Shown here in pieces: positions 1 through 8,391 of a stretch of 64,000 nt of DNA. Positions within the stretch are counted from its first letter, which is position 1. Each line of letters begins with the position of its first letter. Origin of the DNA: Microcaldota archaeon (lineage in GTDB: Archaea > Micrarchaeota > Micrarchaeia > Norongarragalinales > UBA8480); assembly GCA_023247085.1 (NCBI GenBank), contig JAHFHC010000003.1, forward strand, positions 1 through 64,000, given 5' to 3'. A program made the position numbers and the translations under genes. Under the pieces are notes generated by a model that saw only the letters and a list, made by a program, of their open reading frames with translations, did no database searches and was not told where the DNA came from.

Positions 1-414
1 GGGCTCAAGCACAAGATAGCTCGCAGGAATTGCTTCAATTTTCATTTTTTGCACAACAGGCGCAGCTTGAATTTGTGCAGTTGAAAGCCAGTAGACATCA
101 CGTGAGTTAAGCATATACATGAAGTAAACTGCGTCTGCGAATTGAGTTAAGCCAGAAATATTACCTGGAAATAAAACAACTGGGATATCAACTGCCTCTT
201 TAATTTTTTGTACAGTTTCATCAAGTACACTCCCTTGTGCGCCGATGCTTCCACCAACTAAAATTGCATCTGAACCTGCATCGTAAGAAGTTTTAGCTAG
301 CTTAGCGGCGTGGTCAAGGAAACACTTGTCGGGGTCAATTAAAGTAAACAACATAGCGCCTTGCGAATGTACTTTCTCCCAATAATACTTTTCAGTCTTT
401 CCAATATCCATCAT
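1..414 (-). CDS. Geranylgeranylglyceryl phosphate synthase (3' part outside window)
   Basis: The 138 visible codons read on the minus strand from ATG ATG at 414/411 and run off the window before a stop. The protein shows the TIM-barrel pattern of the PcrB/GGGPS family: FTLIDPDK near the N-terminus, DAILVGGSIG for the second strand, VVLFPGN for the third and YFMYMLNSRD later. The family joins glycerol-1-phosphate to geranylgeranyl diphosphate, the first committed step of archaeal ether-lipid synthesis, at the membrane. A prenyl diphosphate synthase that could supply the donor lies at 49.4 kb. The missing C-terminus should hold the phosphate-binding loops. Identification rests on the conserved N-terminal half. 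Confidence 0.85.
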   Translation of the reverse strand, partial: MMDIGKTEKYYWEKVHSQGAMLFTLIDPDKCFLDHAAKLAKTSYDAGSDAILVGGSIGAQGSVLDETVQKIKEAVDIPVVLFPGNISGLTQFADAVYFMYMLNSRDVYWLSTAQIQAAPVVQKMKIEAIPASYLVLEP

Positions 415-500
415 AAAAACCAACAAGAATAAGGAGTAACACAGCTTTAAAATTATGCCTTGTTTAAAAACAATAATAAACGCAATTTAGGAAAAAAAAC

Positions 501-1736
501 ATGCAACTTTTGTCTCAACTAGTGGCCGCTATTGGCGAAGAAAACGTAGCTGAAAAGATCCGCGAAAAACAAGAGAAATACTTTTACTTGCTAACTGAAG
601 AAGCGGCTGGGCGCATAATCTGTCGAGAAAATGGGATACACGTAGAGAAAAACAAAAAGCTACTCACTTCACTTGACCAGCTTGAAAGTGGACAACGAGT
701 TACAAACGTTTTTCGAATAGCGGGTTTTTCAGAACCAAGGAATTTTAAGAAAAGCGACAGGCAAGGAGTGCTCTTAACAATAAATCTAGGTTATGCTGGC
801 GGGCAATGCACGTTGTTAATTTGGAACAGCGACGCAAAAGCACTCTTAGCAAGCAAGTTAAATGTAAATGATTGCGTGCGGGTAACTGACGCAGTTGTAA
901 AAAATCTTAATCCACTTGAATTAAACTTAGACTTACTTGCTAAAATAGAATTATTAGAAGAAACGCAAGCAAAAGATACAAACGCAGAAGGTGCAGACAT
1001 TACAAAGATACCGTTGCGAAACATAACTTTTTTGCCTATTGACAAAATCACTGCAAGCGAATGTATTCACACGCGCGGCGTATTGGCAAATGTCGGCGAA
1101 ATAAAGACATTTCAAACAAAAGACCGAGAAGGAAAACTGCGGCGCGGCGTGATAAAAAGCGAAACAACTCAAATCCCGCTAGTATGTTGGGGCGAATACG
1201 CAGAATTACTGACAAGCGAAGCAAATGGCAAAGAGCTAGTCATTGTTGACGCAAAGGCGAAAATCAATAAACTAAGTAACGCGATTGAAGTTCACACTGG
1301 AAGCAACACGCGCATTGTGCTTAACGAAATTCCACAACTTGAAATCGCAAATAAAAAAATAAGCGAATTAAAAGAAGGGGAAAACACAACAATCTACGTA
1401 ACTCTAGAAGAGTTGAAAGAAGTAAAAACAATAAACTTGTGCGAAAAATGTTTCACGTCTATAAAAGGAGAAAACTGCCAGTGCGGAGGCAAAGCAAAAC
1501 ACACAGTAGTGGCAGAGGCAGTCCTAGCTGATGAGAGTGGCAAATTAACTTGCACTTTTTTTGACACGCGCGCATTACAATTATTGGAAATGAAGTCAAT
1601 TGCACCAGATGTTGCACAAATCGTCACACAATTAAAACAAACGCAATTGAAGAATCGAAAACTCACGTTGAAAATAACAACAAAGCAAAACAACTACCTA
1701 AATGCATTGACTGCAAATTGCAAACAAATCGTATAA
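501..1736 (+). CDS. RPA-like single-stranded DNA-binding protein with OB folds
   Basis: This 411-residue protein has repeated OB-fold signatures, for example residues about 65-140 and about 175-260, where short strands alternate with phrases such as GVLLTINLGYAGGQ and GVLANVGEIKTF. A zinc-ribbon motif with CEKC and CQC lies near residue 315-330. This matches archaeal replication protein A (RPA41-like), which coats single-stranded DNA in replication and repair. It diverges from the GGGP synthase gene, and a TATA-like tttaaaa lies about 30 nt ahead, so the message is probably leaderless. RadA follows on the same strand, consistent with a recombination and repair neighbourhood. The family assignment is firm; the exact number of OB folds is not. 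Confidence 0.75.
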   Translation: MQLLSQLVAAIGEENVAEKIREKQEKYFYLLTEEAAGRIICRENGIHVEKNKKLLTSLDQLESGQRVTNVFRIAGFSEPRNFKKSDRQGVLLTINLGYAGGQCTLLIWNSDAKALLASKLNVNDCVRVTDAVVKNLNPLELNLDLLAKIELLEETQAKDTNAEGADITKIPLRNITFLPIDKITASECIHTRGVLANVGEIKTFQTKDREGKLRRGVIKSETTQIPLVCWGEYAELLTSEANGKELVIVDAKAKINKLSNAIEVHTGSNTRIVLNEIPQLEIANKKISELKEGENTTIYVTLEELKEVKTINLCEKCFTSIKGENCQCGGKAKHTVVAEAVLADESGKLTCTFFDTRALQLLEMKSIAPDVAQIVTQLKQTQLKNRKLTLKITTKQNNYLNALTANCKQIV

Positions 1737-1942
1737 CTCACACAATTCGCACCAGCCAAGGAAATTGATCACCGGCAAGCACGTGTCTGGAACTCTTTTT
1801 AAACCTCAAGCGCCATTAGTCGTTTACTAGTTTGGTTGCAACTTAGTTTGCAACAATCAAATACCGGCACTAACCGCTTGTGTTTGATTTCGAGCTGAAA
1901 ATGTCAGCATAGCTGGCTATTAGCTAAAAATGGTGATGTAAA

Positions 1943-2902
1943 ATGAGCGAAAAGAAAAAGAAGATAACTACTATTGACGAGTTGCCCGGAGTAGGGGAAA
2001 CAACTGCTGCGAAGTTAAGAGATGCCGGATATGACACTTTAGACATCATAGCCGTTAGCTTGCCAGCTGAAATCGCTGAAGTTGCGGGTATCGGCGAAGG
2101 CACAGCCGCAAAGGCAGTAATTGCTGCGCGCGATGCATTGGAAATGGGTTACGAAACCGCAGACACAGTATTGGAAAGAAGGAAGAACATTGGAAAAATT
2201 ACAACTGGTTCAAAAGAACTTGACACACTTCTTGGTGGCGGAATCGAGACTATGAACATCACAGAAGGATTTGGCCGATTTGGTTCAGGCAAATCGCAGC
2301 TTGCATTCCAACTTTGTGTCAATGTACAATTGCCAAAAGATAAAGGCGGACTAGAAGGAGGCGCACTTTTTATTGACACTGAATCAACGTTCAGGCCAGA
2401 ACGAGTTAGTCAAATGGCAAAAACACTTGGCTTAGACGAGGGAACTGTGTTAAAGAATATTACAATTGCACGAGCGCATACGAGTGATCACCAAGTGCTA
2501 CTTGTGGAAAAAGCAACTGAGCTCATTAAGGAGAAAAATATCAAGCTCCTCATAATCGACTCGCTAATGGCTGGCTTCCGCAGTGAATACGTTGGACGTG
2601 GGCAATTGGCAGAGCGCCAGCAAAAAATAAACAAGCACATGCATGAATTACAAAAACTCGCAGAAATGTACAATGTTGCAATTTACGTAACCAACCAAGT
2701 AATGGACCGGCCAGACATGATGTTCGGAGACCCAACTGCACCAGTTGGCGGAAACGTAGTTGCACACGCATCTGGTGTACGCATGTATTTACGCAGAAGC
2801 AAAGAAAATCGCCGCATTGCAAAAATAGTTGACTCACCACACTTAGCAGAAGGAGAATGCGTATTCACAGTAACAGAAAATGGAATTGGCGACGCGGAAT
2901 AA
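1943..2902 (+). CDS. radA: DNA repair and recombination protein RadA
   Basis: This is the archaeal Rad51/RecA homologue that forms filaments on single-stranded DNA and performs strand exchange. Residues 10-70 are the helix-hairpin-helix N-terminal domain (DELPGVG, VAGIGEG). The Walker A motif is GRFGSGKS at 111-118, and Walker B is LLIIDSLMAGFR near 200. The loop region with TAPVGG and the VDSPHL segment near the end are typical. At 319 residues the length is normal. One small oddity is Arg before FGSGKS, where most family members have Glu. A perfect Shine-Dalgarno sequence, GGTGATG at 1932-1938, sits just before the ATG and fixes the start. Confidence 0.97.
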   Translation: MSEKKKKITTIDELPGVGETTAAKLRDAGYDTLDIIAVSLPAEIAEVAGIGEGTAAKAVIAARDALEMGYETADTVLERRKNIGKITTGSKELDTLLGGGIETMNITEGFGRFGSGKSQLAFQLCVNVQLPKDKGGLEGGALFIDTESTFRPERVSQMAKTLGLDEGTVLKNITIARAHTSDHQVLLVEKATELIKEKNIKLLIIDSLMAGFRSEYVGRGQLAERQQKINKHMHELQKLAEMYNVAIYVTNQVMDRPDMMFGDPTAPVGGNVVAHASGVRMYLRRSKENRRIAKIVDSPHLAEGECVFTVTENGIGDAE

Positions 2903-2979
2903 TACGATGGAAGAACAAACCAAAAGGCGTGTGCTCATCCGCATACGAACTATCTAAGAAAAAATAAAAGGCGAAAAAT

Positions 2980-3099
2980 ATGGAATTAGCTTATCTAAAA
3001 ATCACAAAAGAAACTAAACAAATTCTCGACAAAATAAAAACAGAACATAATTTTCAATCTTATGACGAAGTCGTGAATTGGATATTAAGAAAAAACTAA
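2980..3099 (+). CDS. 39-residue ribbon-helix-helix-like protein
   Basis: A tiny ORF with a GGCG-type purine stretch before its ATG. It encodes a beta strand (AYLKITKE) followed by two helices separated by SYDEVV, the layout of short ribbon-helix-helix DNA-binding proteins and VapB-like antitoxins. No complete toxin gene follows. The next bases, 3089-3220, stay open in another frame without a plausible ATG near the front and read like a short basic remnant ending in EEHSL. The rest of the 320-nt gap between radA and dnaG shows no other gene. It may be a solitary antitoxin or a remnant of a pair. The fold is inferred from pattern only. Confidence 0.45.
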   Translation: MELAYLKITKETKQILDKIKTEHNFQSYDEVVNWILRKN

Positions 3100-3223
3100 C
3101 AGTGATCAGCCAAAAGCAAGAGCTAAAATTGCCTTACGTAGCCCAGATGCTTTGAAAATGTTCCGCTGTGTTTACGAAAAAGAAAGGAAAAAGTGGAGAG
3201 TAGAAGAGCACTCGCTGTAAAAA

Positions 3224-4639
3224 CTACTCAGCCACTATTATCTTTGTAATCGATGGTTTACGCATTATTGTACCTGCGCGCACGCCCACCAAATACTCGG
3301 TTTTCTTTTGTTCGCAAAGGTCAACAAGCCGCTGTGTGACAATCCCGTCAAGTACAACTGCGCGGACGTTATCGGTTTCAGTAAGTGCTTTCATTATTTC
3401 ACGAATTGGAACTTCTGAAACTACATTCAAATCTTGTCCAAACAAACGTGCCTTTAAGCTACCTTCCAATTCCTTCAAAGAAGAAAGTAAAGCCATTGGC
3501 TTATCGCCTGATTCACGGTCATCTTGGCCGCTTTGGTTGCTATCAGCTTCAAGCGTTGGTTCTGACTTAAAAGTTGGTTTTGAAGCCATTAAAGCCCCTG
3601 GCCGCGGAGCAGCTGGGCGTTCAAGTGCAACTGGCCGTTCAAAAGCAGGTGCTCGCTCTTGTCTTTCAAATGAACGTTCACTTGTTCGTTCGTTCGTTTG
3701 GCGGTCATTAGAGCGATCATGTTGTCGTTCATTGCGTTCAAAGCGCTCTGGCCTACTGCCATTATCTGGGCGCTCTTGTGGCCTGCGTTGGAAACCACCA
3801 GAACGTTCTTCGCGTTTTCCGTTTGTTTGTTCTGCAGGCACTCCCTTGCGCAGACATTGAATTATCTCCTTGCGGGTTAACTCTTCAACTTCTTTTCCAG
3901 TTGGAGCACGTGCAACAAAGTCAATATCCGCAACTGCCATTAATTCCTTTAGAATAATGTCCCCGCCTCGGTCTCCATCTAGGAATACAGTTACTTCTTT
4001 TTCATTGCATAGTTTTGCAATTGTCTTGCCAACATTTGCGCCGCCAACAGCAACTACGTTTTTGATGCCGTTCTTTAGCAAGTTAATAACATCTGCCCTA
4101 CCTTCTACAACGACAATTGCTTCACTCTGAGCCATCATTGGGCCACAAGATAATTTGTCTTCGCCGTAAGTTGAAACTTCAGCGATTTTCATTTCGTCGC
4201 GCACGAGTTCAGTCAATTGTTTGCTTTCAGGCAATTCTTCAAGCACGAGGGTTTTCAACAAGTTCTTAGCTCGGTCAAGTAATTGCTTGCGTTTTATACT
4301 GCGCGAATCTTCAATTTTAGTCACATTTATCCTTGCTTCACACGGGCCAACGCGGTCAACTATTTCCAAGCTAGCTGCAAGTATACTTGTTTCAGCCATA
4401 TCTAAACTAGATGGAACAAAGATTTGCCCAAATGTTTTTCCGTTTTTTACTTGAGTTTCAACTTCAATTCGCCCTAGCCGGCCATTTTTCTGCAATTCAC
4501 GGAAATCAAGTTCGTCTCCAAGCAAACCTTCAGTTTGACCGAATAATGCACCAACTATATCTGGCTTTTCAATTATCCCGTCAACTTCAAAATTTGCGTT
4601 TATCATGTACTTAACCGTGTCAATGTAAGTCTTTCCCAT
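3224..4639 (-). CDS. dnaG: Archaeal DnaG-like primase (TOPRIM)
   Basis: This is an archaeal DnaG homologue; the family has primase activity and associates with the exosome. Residues 1-170 match the archaeal DnaG N-terminal region. The TOPRIM domain spans about 170-265, with the catalytic Glu in VVVEGRADV (E179) and the metal-binding FLDGDRGGD (D221, D223). Residues about 272-350 form a low-complexity linker rich in Arg, Glu, Asn and Gln, with repeated ER, RNER and NDR units. A C-terminal domain with LKARLFGQDLNVV follows. At 471 residues it is somewhat long for the family because of the linker. A second small TOPRIM gene lies just upstream on the same strand. Confidence 0.93.
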   Translation of the reverse strand: MGKTYIDTVKYMINANFEVDGIIEKPDIVGALFGQTEGLLGDELDFRELQKNGRLGRIEVETQVKNGKTFGQIFVPSSLDMAETSILAASLEIVDRVGPCEARINVTKIEDSRSIKRKQLLDRAKNLLKTLVLEELPESKQLTELVRDEMKIAEVSTYGEDKLSCGPMMAQSEAIVVVEGRADVINLLKNGIKNVVAVGGANVGKTIAKLCNEKEVTVFLDGDRGGDIILKELMAVADIDFVARAPTGKEVEELTRKEIIQCLRKGVPAEQTNGKREERSGGFQRRPQERPDNGSRPERFERNERQHDRSNDRQTNERTSERSFERQERAPAFERPVALERPAAPRPGALMASKPTFKSEPTLEADSNQSGQDDRESGDKPMALLSSLKELEGSLKARLFGQDLNVVSEVPIREIMKALTETDNVRAVVLDGIVTQRLVDLCEQKKTEYLVGVRAGTIMRKPSITKIIVAE

Positions 4640-4753
4640 ATATTTTCACCTTTAAATTATTTTCATTTCGTTTTTTATTTTTGTTTAATTTTTTTGTTTT
4701 TTTTATATTTTGTGTTTTATTTTTAATTTTTTATTTTTATTATATTTTTTATC

Positions 4754-5161
4754 TCATCTTTTTTCCGCGATTTCGCTCAACATCCTATCAAGCTTTGAAT
4801 CCACTTCTTCAAAGCAACGCATGCCGAGAAATAACCGGAATTTCTTCCGCGTTTCCACATCAGCAACGCAATCAAACCGCAACAGCAACTCGGCAAGTTG
4901 TGCGGCTCTTTCGTTTCCAGTTCTGTCAAAATCGAACAAAATAACTGGCTTTTGTTGCGAGGCAATTATGCGTTTTGCAAGTTGCTCTTTGCCGCCATTT
5001 GCTTCTATTATCGAGGCAGTTAAACCTACATTCCTAAGGGCAGCCTTGTCGCGTTTGCCTTCAACAAGCAACACAACCTCGCTTGCATTAAGCTTGGCAA
5101 CTAGCTTATCTAAGCCTGCCAACTTTTTTTGAAGCAATTCACCGTTCATGTGTTTCGTCAT
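4754..5161 (-). CDS. Small stand-alone TOPRIM protein
   Basis: This is a TOPRIM-domain protein of about 135 residues. The acidic motifs are VVLLVEGKRDKAAL and PVILFDFDRTG, the Glu and DxD pair that binds magnesium in primases, topoisomerases and OLD/RecR proteins. Such short archaeal TOPRIM proteins are conserved but poorly characterised; RNA or DNA processing is likely. I chose the ATG at 5161 (MTKHMNGEL); 5149 is also possible. It is transcribed toward dnaG and separated from it by about 110 nt of T-rich DNA. Upstream lies a base-paired element (5180-5321) that could be its leader. Confidence 0.75.
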   Translation of the reverse strand: MTKHMNGELLQKKLAGLDKLVAKLNASEVVLLVEGKRDKAALRNVGLTASIIEANGGKEQLAKRIIASQQKPVILFDFDRTGNERAAQLAELLLRFDCVADVETRKKFRLFLGMRCFEEVDSKLDRMLSEIAEKR

Positions 5162-5179
5162 ATCCGAGATATTTTTTAT

Positions 5180-5321
5180 GCAAAAACTCCCGGGCAACTT
5201 TTTGCCTTTTCAGGCCAAGGGAAAAAGCGAACAGTTGTTGGCAACATCTTCATATATCGGGAGTTGAATCCCTACCTCGAGTTGTCATCCGCTGCGCTTT
5301 TTACCTTGACAGGCTGAAGGC
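5180..5321. other. Candidate structured RNA or leader element
   Basis: In the gap between the TOPRIM and CBS genes, 5214-5229 (GCCAAGGGAAAAAGCG) pairs with 5295-5310 in 14 of 16 positions. The flanks 5204-5208 (GCCTT) and 5317-5321 (AAGGC) extend the stem. The 65-nt interior holds smaller hairpins (GTTG/CAAC near 5234-5245 and GGGA/TCCC near 5259-5272). A further 7-bp hairpin, GCAAAAA/TTTTTGC, lies at 5180-5205. I could not fit a tRNA, SRP or RNase P consensus. It could be the 5' leader of the TOPRIM gene (minus strand) or a separate RNA. Confidence 0.4.
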
Positions 5322-5371
5322 CATAGATACACAATAGGCACGAAAAATTAGTCGTTGATTATTCAACTATT

Positions 5372-5812
5372 CTAATACACTTTTAGCTTTTGTGCTAATG
5401 GCATTTGTGGCGATTCGCTTATTAAATCATAAAGCGAGGGCGCTATGGAAATAAGGTCTTTTTGCGAAACTACGCCAACTATTTTACCTTGTCGAATTAC
5501 GGCAAGTCGCTTGATATTTTTTATCCCCATTAGCTTTGCAGCTATGGAAATATCTTCGGTTATCTGAATCGTTATCAAGTTTTTTGTACATATATCTCGA
5601 ACCAAATAATTGGTTTTTCCAGTTGCAAGGACTTTAGACACAAGATCTCGCTCGGTGATTATGCCGCATATTCCCTTGGCGCTTGAAAACACCAAAAGGC
5701 TACCTACCCCAGTTTCAGCCATTTTCTTAGCGGCGTCAACAACGGAAGTTGATTCAGGCACAGTTACAAGCGAAGTCTTCATGCAGTCGCCAACTTTTAT
5801 CCCTGTTTCCAT
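5372..5812 (-). CDS. Two-CBS-domain protein
   Basis: At 146 residues this is just the length of one CBS pair. The first CBS motif covers about 8-62 (VGDCMKTSLVTVPESTSV, then GSLLVF and GIITERDLVSKVLA). The second covers about 70-125 (VRDICTKNLITI, then IKRLAVIRQGKIVGVVSQKDL). CBS pairs bind adenosine nucleotides and act as energy sensors for attached or partner proteins. There is no attached effector domain here and no obvious partner next door. It is a single gene, convergent with nothing and divergent from hjc. Confidence 0.9.
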   Translation of the reverse strand: METGIKVGDCMKTSLVTVPESTSVVDAAKKMAETGVGSLLVFSSAKGICGIITERDLVSKVLATGKTNYLVRDICTKNLITIQITEDISIAAKLMGIKNIKRLAVIRQGKIVGVVSQKDLISIAPSLYDLISESPQMPLAQKLKVY

Positions 5813-5921
5813 ATTTTTACTAAATTACCATTTTAACATTTTTTGGCTAAAAGCGTGTTAAAAATCAAAACTAATTCTAAGTCACGCTATTAAACATCTA
5901 ACACACATTTGAAAGAAGGAC

Positions 5922-5930
5922 ATATTTATA
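5922..5930 (+). promoter_or_regulatory. TATA box ahead of hjc
   Basis: ATATTTATA is a good archaeal TATA element. Transcription would start near 5952, leaving a leader of about 55 nt before the hjc ATG. Confidence 0.5.
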
Positions 5931-6006
5931 GCTAAGGTACTGGGCGCAATCTATAGTACGCGACGCCACACAGGGCTAATTAATCTCTATCACCTTTAGA
6001 TTCCTT

Positions 6007-6540
6007 ATGGGCAAAGGGGCTTATTTGAAGGGCGCACGGTTTGAACGCCAACTAAAAGAAATGCTCCGCAGTCGTGGCTTTTGGGTTATACGTTCCAGCA
6101 AAAGCGGAGTAGATGGTTTAGCCCCGGATTTAATTGCACTTAGCATGAATCGAAAATTTGCGTTAGAATGCAAAGCTTGGAAGGCAAATTTACATTTTGA
6201 AAAACCCAAGATGCAAATTATGAAGGAGTTTGAAAACACAACCGGAATCCCTTTTTACATTGCATGGAAACAACCAAGAGAAGACTGGCGGTTTTATCCA
6301 TTATCTGCACTTAAAGAAACTACTCGCGGCTATACGCTTGTGCTTTCTGACTTAAAAATGGGAATGAGATTAGCCGATCTTACTGGAGAAGAGTCGAAAA
6401 CCCTACAAAACACGCTAACAGATTTAACTAATAGTGAGTTACAATCAATAACGTTAGAAGAAGCCGAAAAACCAGAGAAAACGTCGCCAGACGTAAATTC
6501 AGAAACAACCCCCGCTAATTCTACGACAAACGACAGATAA
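6007..6540 (+). CDS. hjc: Holliday junction resolvase Hjc
   Basis: The N-terminal 125 residues are an archaeal Hjc nuclease. E13 (ARFERQL), the basic RSSKSG loop, D41 (APDLIA), E54 and K56 (ALECKAW) are the active-site residues of this PD-(D/E)xK fold. The enzyme cuts four-way junctions made by RadA-type recombination. After about residue 125 there is a 50-residue acidic Thr/Ser/Glu-rich tail that ordinary Hjc proteins (about 120-140 residues) lack; it is probably disordered. The next gene belongs to a separate unit with its own TATA box. Confidence 0.92.
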   Translation: MGKGAYLKGARFERQLKEMLRSRGFWVIRSSKSGVDGLAPDLIALSMNRKFALECKAWKANLHFEKPKMQIMKEFENTTGIPFYIAWKQPREDWRFYPLSALKETTRGYTLVLSDLKMGMRLADLTGEESKTLQNTLTDLTNSELQSITLEEAEKPEKTSPDVNSETTPANSTTNDR

Positions 6541-6568
6541 ATACGACTAGTTTGTTACTACCGGTAAG

Positions 6569-6577
6569 TTTATAAAT
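6569..6577 (+). promoter_or_regulatory. TATA box of the small-membrane-protein operon
   Basis: TTTATAAAT lies 30-38 nt ahead of the ATG at 6607 and gives a nearly leaderless start. This favours 6607 over the upstream in-frame TTG at 6595. Confidence 0.55.
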
Positions 6578-6606
6578 TACTTATTGCATAAGTATTGCAG
6601 ATCAAA

Positions 6607-6984
6607 ATGACAAGTTTATCACCATCTCAAATGGCAAAAATGAAAATTGGACTAGTGGAAAAGAAAGCCGCACCTAAACCGGAAGAGGACGTAGTTGTCA
6701 TGCCTGCTTTCGTGCCAACTAAGATGAACAAAGGAGAAGGAATTCTCGAAGTTACAACTCGTCAAAAATACTTAAATGAAGGATACGCAGACTGGATTAA
6801 CTGGCACCTATACCGCATAATTGGAATAGGCTCAGCAGTTGCTGCTTTGTTTTTAATTGGAATAAACTTGTGGCTAGCTGCTGGCGCAGGAGCTATAGCC
6901 GGACATTTTTATTCAGAACACGTTAGAATCGCAAAGAAAATCGCAGTAAACTACTCAAGGAGAAGGCTCCTATACACAAGGTAA
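6607..6984 (+). CDS. Small membrane protein 1 of a six-gene cluster
   Basis: I do not recognise this 125-residue protein. It begins with a polar Lys- and Pro-containing part (about 1-65), followed by a hydrophobic hairpin. The hairpin comprises RIIGIGSAVAALFLIGI and LWLAAGAGAIAGHFY, and a short basic tail ends in SRRRLLYTR. It shares this layout with five following genes, which makes a structural or scaffolding membrane complex plausible. No catalytic motif is visible. Confidence 0.7.
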   Translation: MTSLSPSQMAKMKIGLVEKKAAPKPEEDVVVMPAFVPTKMNKGEGILEVTTRQKYLNEGYADWINWHLYRIIGIGSAVAALFLIGINLWLAAGAGAIAGHFYSEHVRIAKKIAVNYSRRRLLYTR

Positions 6985-6994
6985 ATGAAACACT

Positions 6995-7381
6995 ATGGCA
7001 TTAAGCGGAATCAAAGGAACAGTCGTTGACGTTGTAAAGGATATTCGACAGAATACTCCTCTTAAAGTGGAAAAAAAAGAGGAAACGGTCAAGACAAGTG
7101 AATTTTACACTGGCGCTTTGAGTAGAGGTAGTGATAACGTATTAGGACAATGCACTAGAAAAGAATTCATAAACGAGTTCATTGATTTTTGGAAGGACGA
7201 TTACCGTGCAAAAGCGAAATGCATTTGTTTTCTAGCAATAGCTGCATTGACATTCAATATAATGGCACCATTTTCACTTTTTTGCATTGCACTTGCAGCA
7301 AAGTACTGGGATTGGGCAATGTGGTGCAGAAACATAGCTAGATTCAATGGAAACTTCCGTACAATCATATACGGACAATAA
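6995..7381 (+). CDS. Small membrane protein 2 of the cluster
   Basis: This 128-residue protein of unknown function starts 10 nt after gene 1. The first 70 residues are polar with charged stretches. A Cys-containing hydrophobic hairpin follows (CICFLAIAALTFNIMAPFSLF, then CIALAAKYW), and the tail NFRTIIYGQ resembles the ends of genes 1 and 5. The region just before the hairpin, FIDFWKDDYRAKAK, is amphipathic. The 100 nt downstream are extremely A-rich and contain no gene; the start of gene 3 follows an AAGGT ribosome site. Confidence 0.68.
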   Translation: MALSGIKGTVVDVVKDIRQNTPLKVEKKEETVKTSEFYTGALSRGSDNVLGQCTRKEFINEFIDFWKDDYRAKAKCICFLAIAALTFNIMAPFSLFCIALAAKYWDWAMWCRNIARFNGNFRTIIYGQ

Positions 7382-7483
7382 GAAAAGAAACAACAAAAGT
7401 ACAAAACACAAACAAAAAATAAAAAAAATCGAAAAATAAAGAAAATCAAAGATAAACACAAACAAAATCAAGGTAAAAAAAAT

Positions 7484-7873
7484 ATGTCAAGTGATGCACT
7501 GCATGATGCGAAAATGTCTTTCGACGCTCCGACCCTCGGCGTGAGCGAAAGGCTAGAGGCCGTTGGAAAGAGCATAGCTCCAGCTTTTGGATTAGAAGGA
7601 TTTTCAACCATTTTACAGAGACTAGCTAGGAACTTCGCAGCGTTGCTTGAATATTACAAATTAGCCACAGTTGTACGCCACAAAGACATTAGTTTTCCAG
7701 ATGGAATGAGCAAACACATATTTTTCTTCGACGATAAAATAGTCAATGCGACGATACTTTTAGGGTGCGGAATAGCAATCATTTCACAGCCTTCTCTCCT
7801 ATTGCCATTAGCGCTAGTAGCCGTTGCTTATTTTGGCAGCGATAAATTCTTAAAAACGGTTGAAAAGTTATGA
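7484..7873 (+). CDS. Small membrane protein 3 of the cluster
   Basis: This protein has 129 residues and is unrecognised. A helical amphipathic N-terminal part (about 20-70, SERLEAVGKSIAPAFGLEG) precedes a hydrophobic hairpin (IVNATILLGCGIAIIS and LLLPLALVAVAYFGS). It closes with a short Lys tail. The FPDGMSKHIFFFDD segment before the membrane part parallels the charged juxtamembrane segments of its neighbours. Its stop overlaps the start of the next gene (ATGA), which indicates translational coupling. Confidence 0.68.
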   Translation: MSSDALHDAKMSFDAPTLGVSERLEAVGKSIAPAFGLEGFSTILQRLARNFAALLEYYKLATVVRHKDISFPDGMSKHIFFFDDKIVNATILLGCGIAIISQPSLLLPLALVAVAYFGSDKFLKTVEKL

Positions 7874-8373
7874 CAATGAAAAATAACAAAGTACAAACAA
7901 TCAAAGAAATAAAAGCGGCAATGACAAAAGCTGCGTTAGCAAAGACAAAGGCAGCGCCAGCTTCAGGTCCGGCAGATGTAAAGAAGACTTACATGACCAT
8001 ACCATATTACACGCCATCTGACAATGTAGATATCAACAACTTAACCGAAGCACAGAAAAAGAAGTTAATTCAACAAGGAAAACTCATGGGTAGCGGAGAC
8101 CCAATAACCATTGCTAAAATAGATAACCGTAAAAATACCTTGAACGCTTGGTGGGATGCAAGTGACTTCACTTACGACGCCGGAACGTCATACAAAGCAT
8201 GGACATACACTTGGGCGTATCTCGCATTAACAATAATTTCTTACGTATTCATACACCCACTCGCAGCAATCCCATTTGCCTGGAAAGTTGGGCACAATTG
8301 GAGCCAATACGTCGGCGGATTAGTATTCGGAAAAGAAGACATGAAAGGAAAGACACTATACCACACAGTATAA
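7870..8373 (+). CDS. Small membrane protein 4 of the cluster
   Basis: This 167-residue unknown protein starts inside the stop of gene 3; an alternative ATG is at 7876. The first 100 residues are polar, beginning with an Ala/Lys-rich helix and ending in the conserved-looking NTLNAWWDASDF. A hydrophobic hairpin of the same type follows (YLALTIISYVFIHPLAAIPFAW), and the protein ends with GKTLYHTV. It is the longest member of the set. Trp- and aromatic-rich borders of the membrane part recur in several members. Confidence 0.68.
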   Translation: MTMKNNKVQTIKEIKAAMTKAALAKTKAAPASGPADVKKTYMTIPYYTPSDNVDINNLTEAQKKKLIQQGKLMGSGDPITIAKIDNRKNTLNAWWDASDFTYDAGTSYKAWTYTWAYLALTIISYVFIHPLAAIPFAWKVGHNWSQYVGGLVFGKEDMKGKTLYHTV

Positions 8374-8391
8374 GAAAGAGGTTGATGAAAA

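Noticed and set aside
2980-3220. Complete toxin-antitoxin operon behind radA
   Set aside because: Only the small antitoxin-like ORF is convincing. The following frame has no start codon near its front and no toxin motif.
3336-3860. Open frame of 174 codons on the plus strand opposite dnaG
   Set aside because: It mirrors the Arg/Glu-rich linker codons of dnaG, is composed of Ser/Arg runs and has no promoter or similarity. It is a shadow of the real gene.
5195-5325. Possible tRNA in the gap between the TOPRIM and CBS genes
   Set aside because: A T-arm-like GGGATTCAACTCCC and 7-bp end pairing were tried on both strands, with and without introns, but no D arm, anticodon arm or proper T stem could be built.
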